From: Tisiphia sp964030975
GTDB taxonomy: Bacteria > Pseudomonadota > Alphaproteobacteria > Rickettsiales > Rickettsiaceae
Direction: 5' to 3'
Assembly: GCF_964030975.1 (NCBI RefSeq)
Contig: NZ_CAXIQH010000001.1
Coordinates: 496,001 to 560,000 of the forward strand
DNA: 64,000 bases
In this document: piece after piece, positions 26,219 to 35,354 of the stretch
How the letters are laid out: every line of letters starts with the position of its first letter
Numbering within the stretch: the first letter of the stretch is position 1
The notes under the pieces: model-generated
What the model was told of the DNA's origin: nothing
What the model saw: the letters and a program-made list of their open reading frames with translations, nothing else
Databases searched by the model: none
Translations under genes and position numbers: made by a program

Positions 26219-27221
26219 ATACCTACCTCAATTATGTTATTAGTTTCAACAGTGTTGTCACTGATGGTGTTATTGGTATTTTTTTATTTAAATTAAGTAG
26301 TTTTTTGTTGATTTTTAATATAGGTAGGCATAGACTTGACTCCTGTTTTTTTTGAGTTTCAGAAAATAGACACTGAGGTTAGAGTGAAATTTGTTCGATT
26401 GTCTTCTAACCTCGGTGCTTGACACTACACCACGTAGTATCGTCTTTCACAAATACTATTATTTTTCCGCAGAGTAAAGGGGATTTTTTAATAAAACTAA
26501 GATTTTTTTTAAAGTTCTTTAGAATAGTGTTGATCTAATAACAGCCACTAAAATTGTTATTGCAGCTTTTCAAGAGGGTTAGCATTTGGTAGCTCTGGTT
26601 GTTGTATTTTTGGAAGATGAAATGAACTGGTGTCATATATCTAGCTAAACTAAATTTGTTACATAATTAATTAATATAATTAATTATGTAACAATATATA
26701 AAGTTAATTAGGTATTTAAATTAATATATTTTTATTGACTATTATAACAATAATTCAACTAAAAGTATGGTTTTAAAAATAATATTTTTATAGTAGTTTT
26801 ATAGTAGATTTTTGGGTATATTCCTCAATTTTTACAAGAAATTGACCAATATATTAAGTTAAAATAATGTGCAAAATATTAATTAAAATTAGAGGAGAAA
26901 GGCTTATGAGTACTAGGGTTTCAAGGGTGCAAAACAATAGCGGAAATAGTGCCATTGCGAGGGTGCAAATTTCACCCTGTGTTCCTCGCAATGACGTTAA
27001 TCACATACGACTTTTAAAGTACACTATCTAAAACCGTTTCCTCTTCCAACTTTCGACAGCTGTGCTACTAAAGTAGCTCCTCGCAATGACGAAAAAGCTA
27101 TCTAGAATCTTAACGGGTTAGCTATATTATCACAAGAACAATTCAATAATAAGATATTGTTTTGTAGAAAAGTGCATGATAAATTATTATTTTTTATTAA
27201 CAATAATTTTGTCACTAAATA
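26219..27221. other. 1-kb gene-poor region upstream of the integrase
   Basis: Very AT-rich. A hairpin GAGGTTAGAG...TCTAACCTCGG occurs near 26372-26418. From 26945 to 27135 there are GCGAGGGTGCAA/CCTCGCAATGACG palindromes and the CTTCCAACTTTCGACAGCTG repeat. Only one short ORF with a ribosome site is seen (26906-27031). Confidence 0.5.
26906..27031 (+). CDS. possible 41-residue peptide or truncated gene start
   Basis: An unusually strong ribosome site (AGAGGAGAAAGG, 26891-26902) precedes ATG 26906, giving MSTRVSRVQNNSGNSAIARV and then residues encoded by a palindromic repeat up to a stop at 27031. The repeat (ATTGCGAGG...CCTCGCAATGAC) starts about codon 17, so this looks like the start of a gene whose body was replaced by a repeat insertion. 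No homology recognised. Confidence 0.3.
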   Translation: MSTRVSRVQNNSGNSAIARVQISPCVPRNDVNHIRLLKYTI

Positions 27222-27251
27222 TTGAATATTAGTTTAATAGAGAGATATATC

Positions 27252-27950
27252 ATGTTAAATAAAACAACTAATTTACCTAAAGGTTTTGAGTATTTGGATC
27301 AAATAGACCCAACCATAATGCAACATATGATGTATTATAGTAATAGAAATTTTATAGGAGAACAGATCAGGGGCTATAAAGCTCCTAGAGCTGTGCTAAC
27401 TAAGGAAGCAGCGATTGCCCTAAAAAATGTTCAGCAAGATATAAAAAATGATAATTACTCTTTGGTAGTTTATGATGCTTATAGACCACAAAAAGCTGTA
27501 CAACATTTTGTTAGTTGGGGAGAGGATAGCACTGATCAAAGAATGAAAGACTCTCATTATCCGTACATCAATAAAACTGAAATTTTTCTGTTAGGCTATA
27601 TCGCTAAGCAATCACCTCATAGTCGTGGAAGTACGGTAGATTTAACTATTATTGAACTTGGGAAGCAATTAAATACCAACCCTAGAATGACAAAAAGAAC
27701 CGTAAGAAACGGTCGTTCTATACCTTATTTTGATGATAATACGGTTGACATGTTTAGCTCTGTAGATCTTATGGACTCAGTATCTAACCATGATAGTAAC
27801 CTAATTGATCAACGTTACTTACAAAATCGTAATTATTTACGTGCAAAAATGAAAAAGTATAATTTTGAGGAATATTCGCCTGAATGGTGGCATTATACTT
27901 TACAAGACGAGCCTTATAAAGATCAGTATTTTGATTTTGATGTTGAATAA
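27252..27950 (+). CDS. ddpX: D-alanyl-D-alanine dipeptidase (VanX/DdpX-like, M15D)
   Basis: The 232-residue protein carries the zinc-peptidase motifs of M15D dipeptidases: VVYDAYRPQKAVQHFV, the SPHSRGSTVDLTI zinc motif (SxHxxGxxxD) and EEYSPEWWHYTL (catalytic Glu plus ligand His). It hydrolyses D-Ala-D-Ala, releasing D-alanine from peptidoglycan precursors or turnover products. A TTG at 27222 is in frame, but GAGAG at 27239-27244 fits the ATG at 27252 better. No signal peptide is apparent, so it acts in the cytoplasm. It stands alone, surrounded by repeats. Confidence 0.88.
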   Translation: MLNKTTNLPKGFEYLDQIDPTIMQHMMYYSNRNFIGEQIRGYKAPRAVLTKEAAIALKNVQQDIKNDNYSLVVYDAYRPQKAVQHFVSWGEDSTDQRMKDSHYPYINKTEIFLLGYIAKQSPHSRGSTVDLTIIELGKQLNTNPRMTKRTVRNGRSIPYFDDNTVDMFSSVDLMDSVSNHDSNLIDQRYLQNRNYLRAKMKKYNFEEYSPEWWHYTLQDEPYKDQYFDFDVE

Positions 27951-28252
27951 TATTTATAGCTAACCCGATAGCATTGCTCTGTCTATTACCCACATCTTTA
28001 AAAGCATTATACTTATACCTCTTGGCAGAACCCCTGGAATCTATTATAAAGACGGAACTTAGACGCACTTAATTTCGTGGGGGTTATATCAGCACAATTG
28101 TCGAAAGTTAGAAGAGGAAGCGGTTTTAGATAGTGTACTTTAAAAGTCGTATGTGGTCAGCGTCATTGCGAGAAGACCGTAGGTCGACTAAGCAGTTGTA
28201 AGTTGTTCCAGGAGTTCCCATGTCATTCCCGCGTAGGCGGGAATCTAAGATA

Positions 28253-28389
28253 TAGTGAAACCTATTGAATTAGGTGATACAAACTTTGTGTCATACCTGC
28301 GAAAGCAGGTATCTAGATTCCCGCCGCAGCTAGGAATGACAACTTACAATCGTTATGTTCTTTATCACCTAATCCTATGAGCATAACTA
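28253..28389 (+). repeat. TA-MITE copy 6
   Basis: 137 bp, TAGTGAAACC...GAGCATAACTA with TA flanks, inserted inside an ATTCCCGCG hairpin of an older palindromic element. Confidence 0.85.
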
Positions 28390-28592
28390 TACCTGCTTCC
28401 GCAGGTATGACACAAAAATGGATTGCTTCGTCGGCTCACGTCTCCTCGCAATGACGCCAGTTATTTTCCCGCAACTTCTAAACTGCCATGATGACCTCTA
28501 AACCCGTTCTACCTTCTAACTTTCGACAGTTGTGGTTATATCAGCTCGCAACGACACTTAGGGATTGTACACTCCTTGCAATGCCTTATATA

Positions 28593-28714
28593 TACTCTTC
28601 TGCTTTAAAGAATTGGCTCCTGCAAATACTTGCAGGGCATTCGCACGTGCGAAACAAAGCTTTGTACGCCTAGACCCCTTGTTTTACGTTCCAATTCTTC
28701 AAATCATTTGAGTA
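28593..28714 (+). repeat. palindromic element, TACTC family
   Basis: Ends TACTCTTCTGCTTTAAAGAA and ...AATTCTTCAAATCATTTGAGTA are imperfect inverted repeats, TA on both sides. Same family as 5711-5837 and 13082-13205, opposite orientation. Confidence 0.75.
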
Positions 28715-28995
28715 TACACCTATGACTTGTCTATGTAACTTCAATTCGATATAAGAACAACTAATATCTCATTATCAAATTAAGGTTATTTTTATCTCTC
28801 ATCTTTACAATTTTCTAACAGAGCAGCTATATCGCCAGTTTATATTACATAAAAGTTACCATTATTTTAATATTATAGGGCAGATTATATTACATAAATA
28901 TTGCTAAATATTAAAATATTGGTATTGTGTCCCTGATATTAATTAATAGTCAGCAATTTTAATAATTTGTAATATAAATAAAGGAGAAATAAGTA

Positions 28996-30720
28996 ATGGG
29001 AAGTAATACACATAATAATAGTGGGGCTCGAGCTAATCAATCTCGGAGGAATAACTATCCAAAAACTCAATACGAGGAACCTCAAAAGGTAAAGGTTGTT
29101 AGGGGAGATGTTTCTCATACTGATATAGGGGATTTGCTATTGCAACTTGCTGTCTTATCTATGATTAAGTCTGATAACACTAGTTTTTTAAAAAATACGT
29201 CTAGTCTTTTGGAAAATCACCACAGCTTACCCACTAAGATAAGTCACCAACCTACTTCTAACGATATGACCTCTGTAGTTACTCAAAATAGCCACGTTCA
29301 TCTGAATTCATTAACGCAACAAAGTTCTGTTAAATCTACTAAAACATCAAGTACTACAACAAAAATTGTTAAACAAGTCAAAGCATCCAACCAGAATGAA
29401 CAATTATCATCTCATTCAACAGCAAATGATGAGCAGTCTATTATTAGGGCAAAACGTTCAGCAGGAAATGATAATTATGTAGTAGATGATGAAGATAAAA
29501 CTCTATTAATGGCTTTTGCTTTGGATATAAAAGCCATTAAACAAAAAATCCAAAATAATCCATCAATTACTAAATTGTGGATACACAATGACCAAATAAA
29601 TTCCAAAAATGCAACGCCTCTTGGAAAAATGCTTGACAAGACTCAGATTAATTACTTGATTTTAGATTCAAACAAACTAGAACTTAGGACAGCAATAAAA
29701 CTTGTACAAATGCTTAAGGATAGTAATGTTACGACATTAGAGTTAAATAATAACCACATAAACTCTATAGAAGCAGCAAATCTTGGAAAAGCGTTGAAAG
29801 GTACTAAGATTACTAGCTTGTTTTTACAAGGGGATAAACTAGAGGTAGAAGGAGTCATAGCTTTTATAGAAGCAATAAAAGAGAATAATGTTAATCTTAA
29901 TCTATTGAATCTAAAATCTAACATGATAAATGTAGAAGAAGCAAAATATATCTTACCATATCTTAACGGAACTAAGCTTACTAAAGTGATACTAGATCAT
30001 AACTACATACTAGATGAAAATGGAAAAAATATTGATAACGAGTCTACTACTACAGAAGGTGGCTTTACTATTACAAAGGAAGATGCTACTCATACTAATG
30101 AAGAACCCACTCCTGAGAGCTACATTGCTTCTAAGGAAGCAATGTCACTAGGATACATCATAGGAAAATTCTTAATAGTTCCGGTAGTTTCTATCGTCAG
30201 TGCTGCAGCTACTATTGCTGGCTGTGTCACATACATAAACAACAAGTTTTGTAATGATAAAAAGGTTGAAAGTACTTCCATAGCTATGGAAACTGATGCA
30301 TCTCAAGAGGTGAATGCCGGGCAACGTCAGCAGATAGTTTATAAGAGACATCCTCAGGAACAATCACCGGAAAGCATACCACCTACATCTCATAATAATA
30401 ATATATATGATTTATCTTCGGTAAGAACAAAGCCATTACCAACCAGACCAGGACACCAGCCTGCCGGAGATGAAATTGACAGTTCATACGAACAGATCGG
30501 CGTATATGTCACGCAGTCATTAGAACAGCAATCTGTGCCAAGAGTGGCAACATTTTCTGGTACGTCAGATAATACACCAAAATACGTCATAGTATGCTCT
30601 CATATTGTCCTACCTGCGGCAGGAAATGACGCTATATACTTAAACATGGGAGGAGAAACAGGGGCAGCAATGACAGCACTCCAGGGGGGCTTAACTGAAT
30701 ATATAGAGAGTGACTGCTAG
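28996..30720 (+). CDS. leucine-rich-repeat membrane protein, candidate host-interacting effector
   Basis: 574 residues. Residues 1-185 are polar, Ser/Thr/Asn-rich and disordered-looking. Residues ~188-340 hold about five leucine-rich repeats of the ribonuclease-inhibitor type (VTTLELNNNHINSIEAANLG, ITSLFLQGDKLEVEGVIAFI, LNLLNLKSNMINVEEAKYIL). A hydrophobic hairpin or TM segment follows at ~383-413 (YIIGKFLIVPVVSIVSAAAT). The C-terminal tail has KPLPTRP (a [RK]xxPxxP SH3-type motif, ~479-485) and tyrosines in YDLS (471), YEQI (498) and YLNM (548). There is no signal peptide. The layout suggests insertion into a host-facing membrane and protein-protein contacts; function is inferred, not recognised. 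Confidence 0.65.
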   Translation: MGSNTHNNSGARANQSRRNNYPKTQYEEPQKVKVVRGDVSHTDIGDLLLQLAVLSMIKSDNTSFLKNTSSLLENHHSLPTKISHQPTSNDMTSVVTQNSHVHLNSLTQQSSVKSTKTSSTTTKIVKQVKASNQNEQLSSHSTANDEQSIIRAKRSAGNDNYVVDDEDKTLLMAFALDIKAIKQKIQNNPSITKLWIHNDQINSKNATPLGKMLDKTQINYLILDSNKLELRTAIKLVQMLKDSNVTTLELNNNHINSIEAANLGKALKGTKITSLFLQGDKLEVEGVIAFIEAIKENNVNLNLLNLKSNMINVEEAKYILPYLNGTKLTKVILDHNYILDENGKNIDNESTTTEGGFTITKEDATHTNEEPTPESYIASKEAMSLGYIIGKFLIVPVVSIVSAAATIAGCVTYINNKFCNDKKVESTSIAMETDASQEVNAGQRQQIVYKRHPQEQSPESIPPTSHNNNIYDLSSVRTKPLPTRPGHQPAGDEIDSSYEQIGVYVTQSLEQQSVPRVATFSGTSDNTPKYVIVCSHIVLPAAGNDAIYLNMGGETGAAMTALQGGLTEYIESDC

Positions 30721-30754
30721 TTGTTGCATCAAAAAGCTATAAACATAAGAGATA

Positions 30755-30892
30755 TAGCTAACCCGAATAGTACTTGTTCATAACAAACTGACGTCAGTGC
30801 GAGGAGCCACTTTAGTAGCGACGAAGACAATCTAATGAATGTGGATTGTTTCGGCTACTACGTGGTCTCGTAATAATGACGTCGGTTAGCTA
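30755..30892 (+). repeat. complete palindromic element, TAGCTAACCC family
   Basis: 138 bp with ends TAGCTAACCCGAATAGTACT and ...GACGTCGGTTAGCTA, TA on both sides, inner GTCAGTGCGAGGAGCC / GGTCTCGTAATAATGAC palindrome. It lies between two convergent genes and could act as a terminator. Confidence 0.75.
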
Positions 30893-30897
30893 TAGTT

Positions 30898-31827
30898 TCA
30901 AAAGAAATCCAATGTTAGAAAAATGCTAAAAAGATAAAATATTGAATAGGCAAATAATTTCTTAGCTTGTTTGTTATCTTTATCACGGAATAGAGAAACA
31001 GCATAATATAGAAAAATTAGCCCCAATATAAGTGCAGTTACTAAATATACAAGACTACTTATTCCTAAGAAAAAAGGTATAAATGTAGTAATAAACATAA
31101 TGATACTATAAGCAAGAATTTGTTTCTTAGTATAATAATCTCCCTTTACTACCGGCATCATCGGGACACCACAATTTTTGTAGTCTTCTGAGCGAAAAAT
31201 TGCCAATGCCCAAGAATGCGGCGGCGTCCAAGTTAAAATAATCATAAATAAAGAAAAAGAGCCAAGGGAAATCTCATTAGTTACGGTTGCCCAACCGATC
31301 ATAGGCGGTAGTGCACCTGCCACTCCACCAATAACTATATTTTGCATGGTTGAACGTTTTAACCACATAGTATAAATGAAGACATAATATAATATGGTTA
31401 TTAGTAACAATAAAGCCGATAACAGATTAACGCAAAGTCCCATCAGAAAAACTGAGAAGAAGGCAACAACTATGCCAAAAGCTAAAGCATCCTGCGGTTC
31501 TATAACCCCGGTAACTAAAGGTCTGTTTTGTGTACGTTTCATTATGGCATCAATATCTCTATCATACCACATGTTAATAGCGGCACTACTACCAGCCCCA
31601 AGCGTAATACAGATCATAGCAATGCAACCTATAAATGGATGGATTACGCCTGGGGCAAGCCATAGACCAGAAAAGCTGGTAAATACCACAAGTGCCATAA
31701 CTCTTGGTTTCATCAGTAGAACATAGTCCATAACTGAACTATTATTGGACTTTCTCTCAATAGCATTGATATTAGCACTTGTCTTTCCGGACTCTAAACT
31801 AAAGGGCTTGATTAATATTCTACTCAT
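30898..31827 (-). CDS. ctaB: protoheme IX farnesyltransferase
   Basis: The 309-residue integral membrane prenyltransferase converts heme b to heme o for the terminal oxidase. The UbiA-superfamily Asp-rich motif is present (INMWYDRDIDAIMKRTQNRP, residues ~80-105), as is the second motif region (LTWTPPHSWALAIFRSEDYK) specific to CyoE/CtaB. About nine hydrophobic segments span the protein. Length is normal and the start MSRILIKPFSLESGK is typical for rickettsial CtaB. The RelE/Phd genes follow upstream on the same strand with a short gap and are probably separate. Confidence 0.95.
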   Translation of the reverse strand: MSRILIKPFSLESGKTSANINAIERKSNNSSVMDYVLLMKPRVMALVVFTSFSGLWLAPGVIHPFIGCIAMICITLGAGSSAAINMWYDRDIDAIMKRTQNRPLVTGVIEPQDALAFGIVVAFFSVFLMGLCVNLLSALLLLITILYYVFIYTMWLKRSTMQNIVIGGVAGALPPMIGWATVTNEISLGSFSLFMIILTWTPPHSWALAIFRSEDYKNCGVPMMPVVKGDYYTKKQILAYSIIMFITTFIPFFLGISSLVYLVTALILGLIFLYYAVSLFRDKDNKQAKKLFAYSIFYLFSIFLTLDFF

Positions 31828-31848
31828 AATAACCTTAATTTATACTAC

Positions 31849-32124
31849 CTAGCCTTTCTTTCTACTAAACAATTTATATATTTCATCGTCATTTCTTTTA
31901 CCTATTAGCACTATTAGTAACTCGTTATTTTGATGTTGATAAATAATTCTAAACTCACCGGAATCAACTCTAAAATAATTTCTTTTTGGGTCCTGTAAAA
32001 TTTTGCTATCCTGAACATGACCAGTTTGGCTTAGTTCTTTTATCTTTATTACTATTTGCCTTGCCTGTTTTTTCTGTAAGTGTGAGATAAATTTCTCGGC
32101 ATCCCTTGATAAGATAATGTCCAA
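31849..32124 (-). CDS. RelE/ParE-family toxin
   Basis: The 91-residue basic protein matches the RelE fold: ILSRDAEKFISHLQKKQARQ (N-terminal helices), RNYFRVDSGEFRIIYQHQNN (the strand pair with the 'YRVRVGDYRIIY' consensus) and LLIVLIGKRNDDEIYK. RelE toxins cleave mRNA at the ribosome, whereas ParE members poison gyrase; the R/Y pattern favours the mRNase branch. The start lies 2 bp after the antitoxin stop, so the pair is translationally linked. Confidence 0.88.
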   Translation of the reverse strand: MDIILSRDAEKFISHLQKKQARQIVIKIKELSQTGHVQDSKILQDPKRNYFRVDSGEFRIIYQHQNNELLIVLIGKRNDDEIYKLFSRKKG

Positions 32125-32126
32125 AA

Positions 32127-32375
32127 TTATTCTTCTAATATCTTATCAAAAAATTCGTTCGTCTTTTCTTTTGTAAGTAACCCATTTTTTTTAGATTCGT
32201 CTGCTTTTATCGCCCAGTAAAAATCTTCAAATTTATTAAAATGTTCATATTCTTCGTAAGACATCAATACAGAAAATGGTTTTCCATATTTATTAATAAT
32301 CACTGGTTCTTTTATAGCACTATTCATTAAGTTACCGAAATGATTTTGTGCTTCTCTTGCATTAATACTTTTCAT
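32127..32375 (-). CDS. Phd/YefM-family antitoxin
   Basis: 82 residues, beginning MKSINAREAQNHFGNLMNSA with the Phd/YefM DNA-binding fold (AREAxxxFxxL) and VIINKYGKPFSVLMSYEEYE. The C-terminal part is the toxin-neutralising helix. GAGGA lies 5 bp before the ATG. A perfect palindrome just upstream (32393-32409) is the likely autoregulatory operator for the operon. Confidence 0.9.
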   Translation of the reverse strand: MKSINAREAQNHFGNLMNSAIKEPVIINKYGKPFSVLMSYEEYEHFNKFEDFYWAIKADESKKNGLLTKEKTNEFFDKILEE

Positions 32376-32392
32376 ATATTCCTCATTTATAT

Positions 32393-32409
32393 ATACATAT
32401 AATATGTAT
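32393..32409 (-). promoter_or_regulatory. candidate Phd operator palindrome
   Basis: ATACATAT-A-ATATGTAT is a perfect 8-bp inverted repeat with one central base. It lies 18 bp upstream of the antitoxin start in a TA-rich promoter region. Phd/YefM proteins bind such palindromes to repress their own operon. Confidence 0.55.
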
Positions 32410-32462
32410 TATAGCTACAATCAATATAATAGTTACTTAAATTCTAGGACATTTGTACAAAA

Positions 32463-34676
32463 TTAGGAAAACTTATTATTTTTAGGAAATCCACTAGGAG
32501 GGATTTTGCCAACAGAACCTCGTCGTCCACGAAATGGTAAAAGATCTTTCTCTACCCTAGTTTTTTCTCCTATTTTCCAGCTTAGTCCTAAACTACTATC
32601 AAATATCTTAACATCCATTAGTTTGGCATCTTTGAACTTTTGTAGAGTTACGCCTTGTCCTCGCTTCATTATTGGTACTTCATTTAAATTAAATACTAAT
32701 AATTTCCGGTTTTCACCTATACAAGCAAGACAATCACCATCTACCGGTACGCAAGCAATACAGTAATGATTTTCAGGAACTTGCATAATTTGCTTACCAA
32801 GTTTAGTTTGTGCTACTACTTCATCTGAATCAATAATAAATCCTTTGCCAATACTACTGGCTAGTAAAAGTTTTTGAGTGGGTTGATAGACACGCATGCT
32901 TACTATTTCGTCATTGCCAATATCTATGATCAACTTTATCGATTCTCCATTGCCTTTCCCTCTGAATATATTATCGCCTAGAATAGTGAAAAACCGCCCC
33001 GATGCACTAAATATAAGGATTTTATCAGTAGTATAAGCCTCAAGAATAAAATTTTCTGCATCTCCTTCTTTATATTTTACAGTTGATAAATCATTATTAT
33101 GACCTTTCAAAGAGCGAATCCATCCCATTTTGGAACATATTATGGTAATAGGTTCTTTGGTTATGAAAGCTGAAATATCAACAACCTGAGCGATAATATT
33201 CGCCTCTTCAAAACTAGTTCGACGCATTCCTAATTTAGTAGTAATACCAAACTTTGTTTGCACCATTTTAACTTCTTTTTTAACTATTCTCTTTAATTCA
33301 CTCGGATCTTGTAAAATTTTCTGCAGATTTGCATGCTCTTTTTCTAGTGAATTATGTTCGTTAATAATTTCTTGTTCTTCCAATTTTCTTAAAGATCTTA
33401 ATCTTGTATTGAGAATTGCTTCAACTTGCAGATCAGTTAAACTAAACTTAGCGATCATTACTTGTTTAGGCTCATCTTCTTCACGAATAATTTTGATTAT
33501 TTCATCCAAGTTGAGGTAAGCTATTCTTAAACCTTTAAGAATTTCCAATCTATGTTCAATCTTGCCAATAAGAAATTTGGATCTACGAGTAATAATATTT
33601 TGTCGATGCAATAAAAATTCCTGCAATATTTCCAGTAGATTAGCTACTTTAGGAATATTATTTGAGCCTATAACATTCATATTAAGTTGGATTCTATTTT
33701 CTAGAACGGTCAATTTGAATAATGACTCCATAATTACATTAGGATCACAATTGCGATCCCTGGGTTCAATAATTAATCTTATATCTTCCGTTGATTCATC
33801 CCTGATATTACCTATTAAAGGAATTTTTTTATCTTTCAACAAACCAGCTACTTGCTCGATAAGCTTAGATTTTTGCACTTGATAAGGTATTTCAGTAATT
33901 ACTATCTGATATAAACCATAACTTAAATCTTCCTTTGCCCATCTTGCCCTTACTCTAAAACTACCACGCCCCACACTATAGGATTGATGGATTGAATCGA
34001 TTCTATCAATAATTATGCCACCCGTTGGAAAGTCAGGACCTTTTACAAATTGTAAAATATCGGTAACCTTTGATTCAGGATGGTCAATTAAATATATTAG
34101 TGCATCACATAATTCATGTAAATTATGTGGTGGGATACTGGTTGCCATGCCAACTGCTATACCTTCTGAACCATTAGCCAGTAAATTAGGAAACATAGCC
34201 GGCATAATGACTGGTTCAGTATCTGAATCATCATAGGTAGCACGAAAATCAACAGTATCTTGATCTATATCTGACATTAATAAGGTACAAATTTCTGTCA
34301 TTCTTGATTCCGTATAACGCATAGCTGCTGCATTATCTCCATCAATAGAACCAAAATTTCCCTGTCCATCAATTAGCGGATATCTGAGAGAAAAACTCTG
34401 AGCAAGACGTACCAATGTATCGTAGACTGCACCATCACCATGCGGGTGATATTTACCAATTACATCACCAACAACTCTTGCACATTTCTTATAGCCAGAG
34501 GTTGGTTCTAACCTTAATTGCAGCATGGCATACAATAATCTCCGATGGACTGGTTTTAATCCATCACGAACGTCAGGCAAAGATCTTGACATAATTGTTG
34601 ATAGAGCATAAGAGAGGTAACGCTCTGATAATGCATTACCAAAGTCTATATGTTCTATTTTAGCATCATTTGTCAT
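32463..34676 (-). CDS. parC: DNA topoisomerase IV subunit A
   Basis: About 737 residues from the ATG at 34676 (MTNDAKIEHIDFGNALSERY). The frame could open at a TTG 36 bp upstream, but the added residues are non-homologous. The breakage-reunion domain includes SLPDVRDGLKPVHRRLLYAM, GKYHPHGDGAVYDTLVRLAQ and the catalytic tyrosine in AAMRYTESRM. The GAKTPIP-like coiled coil and a short C-terminal beta-pinwheel with DLLPFRGRRGSVGK follow, typical of alphaproteobacterial ParC rather than GyrA. It decatenates daughter chromosomes with ParE. Confidence 0.93.
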   Translation of the reverse strand: MTNDAKIEHIDFGNALSERYLSYALSTIMSRSLPDVRDGLKPVHRRLLYAMLQLRLEPTSGYKKCARVVGDVIGKYHPHGDGAVYDTLVRLAQSFSLRYPLIDGQGNFGSIDGDNAAAMRYTESRMTEICTLLMSDIDQDTVDFRATYDDSDTEPVIMPAMFPNLLANGSEGIAVGMATSIPPHNLHELCDALIYLIDHPESKVTDILQFVKGPDFPTGGIIIDRIDSIHQSYSVGRGSFRVRARWAKEDLSYGLYQIVITEIPYQVQKSKLIEQVAGLLKDKKIPLIGNIRDESTEDIRLIIEPRDRNCDPNVIMESLFKLTVLENRIQLNMNVIGSNNIPKVANLLEILQEFLLHRQNIITRRSKFLIGKIEHRLEILKGLRIAYLNLDEIIKIIREEDEPKQVMIAKFSLTDLQVEAILNTRLRSLRKLEEQEIINEHNSLEKEHANLQKILQDPSELKRIVKKEVKMVQTKFGITTKLGMRRTSFEEANIIAQVVDISAFITKEPITIICSKMGWIRSLKGHNNDLSTVKYKEGDAENFILEAYTTDKILIFSASGRFFTILGDNIFRGKGNGESIKLIIDIGNDEIVSMRVYQPTQKLLLASSIGKGFIIDSDEVVAQTKLGKQIMQVPENHYCIACVPVDGDCLACIGENRKLLVFNLNEVPIMKRGQGVTLQKFKDAKLMDVKIFDSSLGLSWKIGEKTRVEKDLLPFRGRRGSVGKIPPSGFPKNNKFS

Positions 34677-35354
34677 AAAAAACTTTTTCTTATATTTATT
34701 CCGTATACTCAAACTACTAGATATACTCCTATCAGGAGTATATCTAGTATAATACTCTAAATATATACTTGCACTAATACAAAAATAGTAAGAATTATAC
34801 TTTTTTTATAACTGTTCTATAAATTTTGCTAATTTTTATATTAAAGTGATATTAATTATCTTTGCAAATCCATAATTTTATACTAGTATCTTATAAATTA
34901 CAGTATATGTGTATAATGAACTGGTGTAATTGCGAGGAGGCATGAGCCGACGAAGCAATCCATTTTTGGTTGCTTTCCTGGATTGCTTCGTCGACCTACG
35001 GTCTTCTCGCAATGACGGAAGCTATAGTGAAACCTATTGAATTAGGTGATATAAACTTTGTGTTAACCTTGCGAAAGCAGGTATGACACAAAGTTTATAT
35101 CACCTAATTCAATAGGTTTCACTATAATATCTCAGGGCTTTTTGTCCACTATTTTAGATCCCTGCTTTCGCAGGGATGACAAGCTTGGTACTGTGATTAG
35201 GTTATAAAAACTTTGTAAATCCATAAGGTTTTTGACAAAATAAGGTGAAAATCTTATGGATTTTGATGTGATTTTTAACCGCAAACATGTATTACCTCTC
35301 ATGCCTACAGCCTTTTTAACGGAGCGACTAGCTATACTTGGGTGGCTATATTAA
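34677..35354. repeat. intergenic repeats between parC and the autotransporter gene
   Basis: No gene is visible. AT-rich promoter-like DNA lies at 34700-34910. A GCGAGGAGGCATGAGCCGAC...TCTCGCAATGACG palindrome is at 34931-35018, a deleted TA-MITE at 35025-35124, an ATCCCTGCTTTCGCAGGGAT hairpin at ~35157-35178 and the composite repeat shared with 5610-5880 at ~35190-35335. Confidence 0.6.
35025..35124 (+). repeat. TA-MITE copy 7, internally deleted (100 bp)
   Basis: Both ends are of the TAGTGAAACC kind (an almost perfect inverted repeat) with TA flanks, and the ATTCCCGCG core is missing. The two halves of the same end face each other. Confidence 0.75.

Larger units (their letters stand above)
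27951..28995. repeat. gene-free block of nested palindromic elements
   Basis: It contains a TAGCTAACCCGATAGCATT end (27958), the ACTGTCGAAAGTTAGAAGAG repeat (28095), a GTCATTGCGAG palindrome (28160-28455) into which the ATTCCCGCG hairpin and a TA-MITE are nested, and a TACTC-family element (28593-28714). The last ~280 bp are AT-rich upstream DNA of the LRR gene, with AAAGGAGAAA at 28981 as its ribosome site. Confidence 0.65.
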
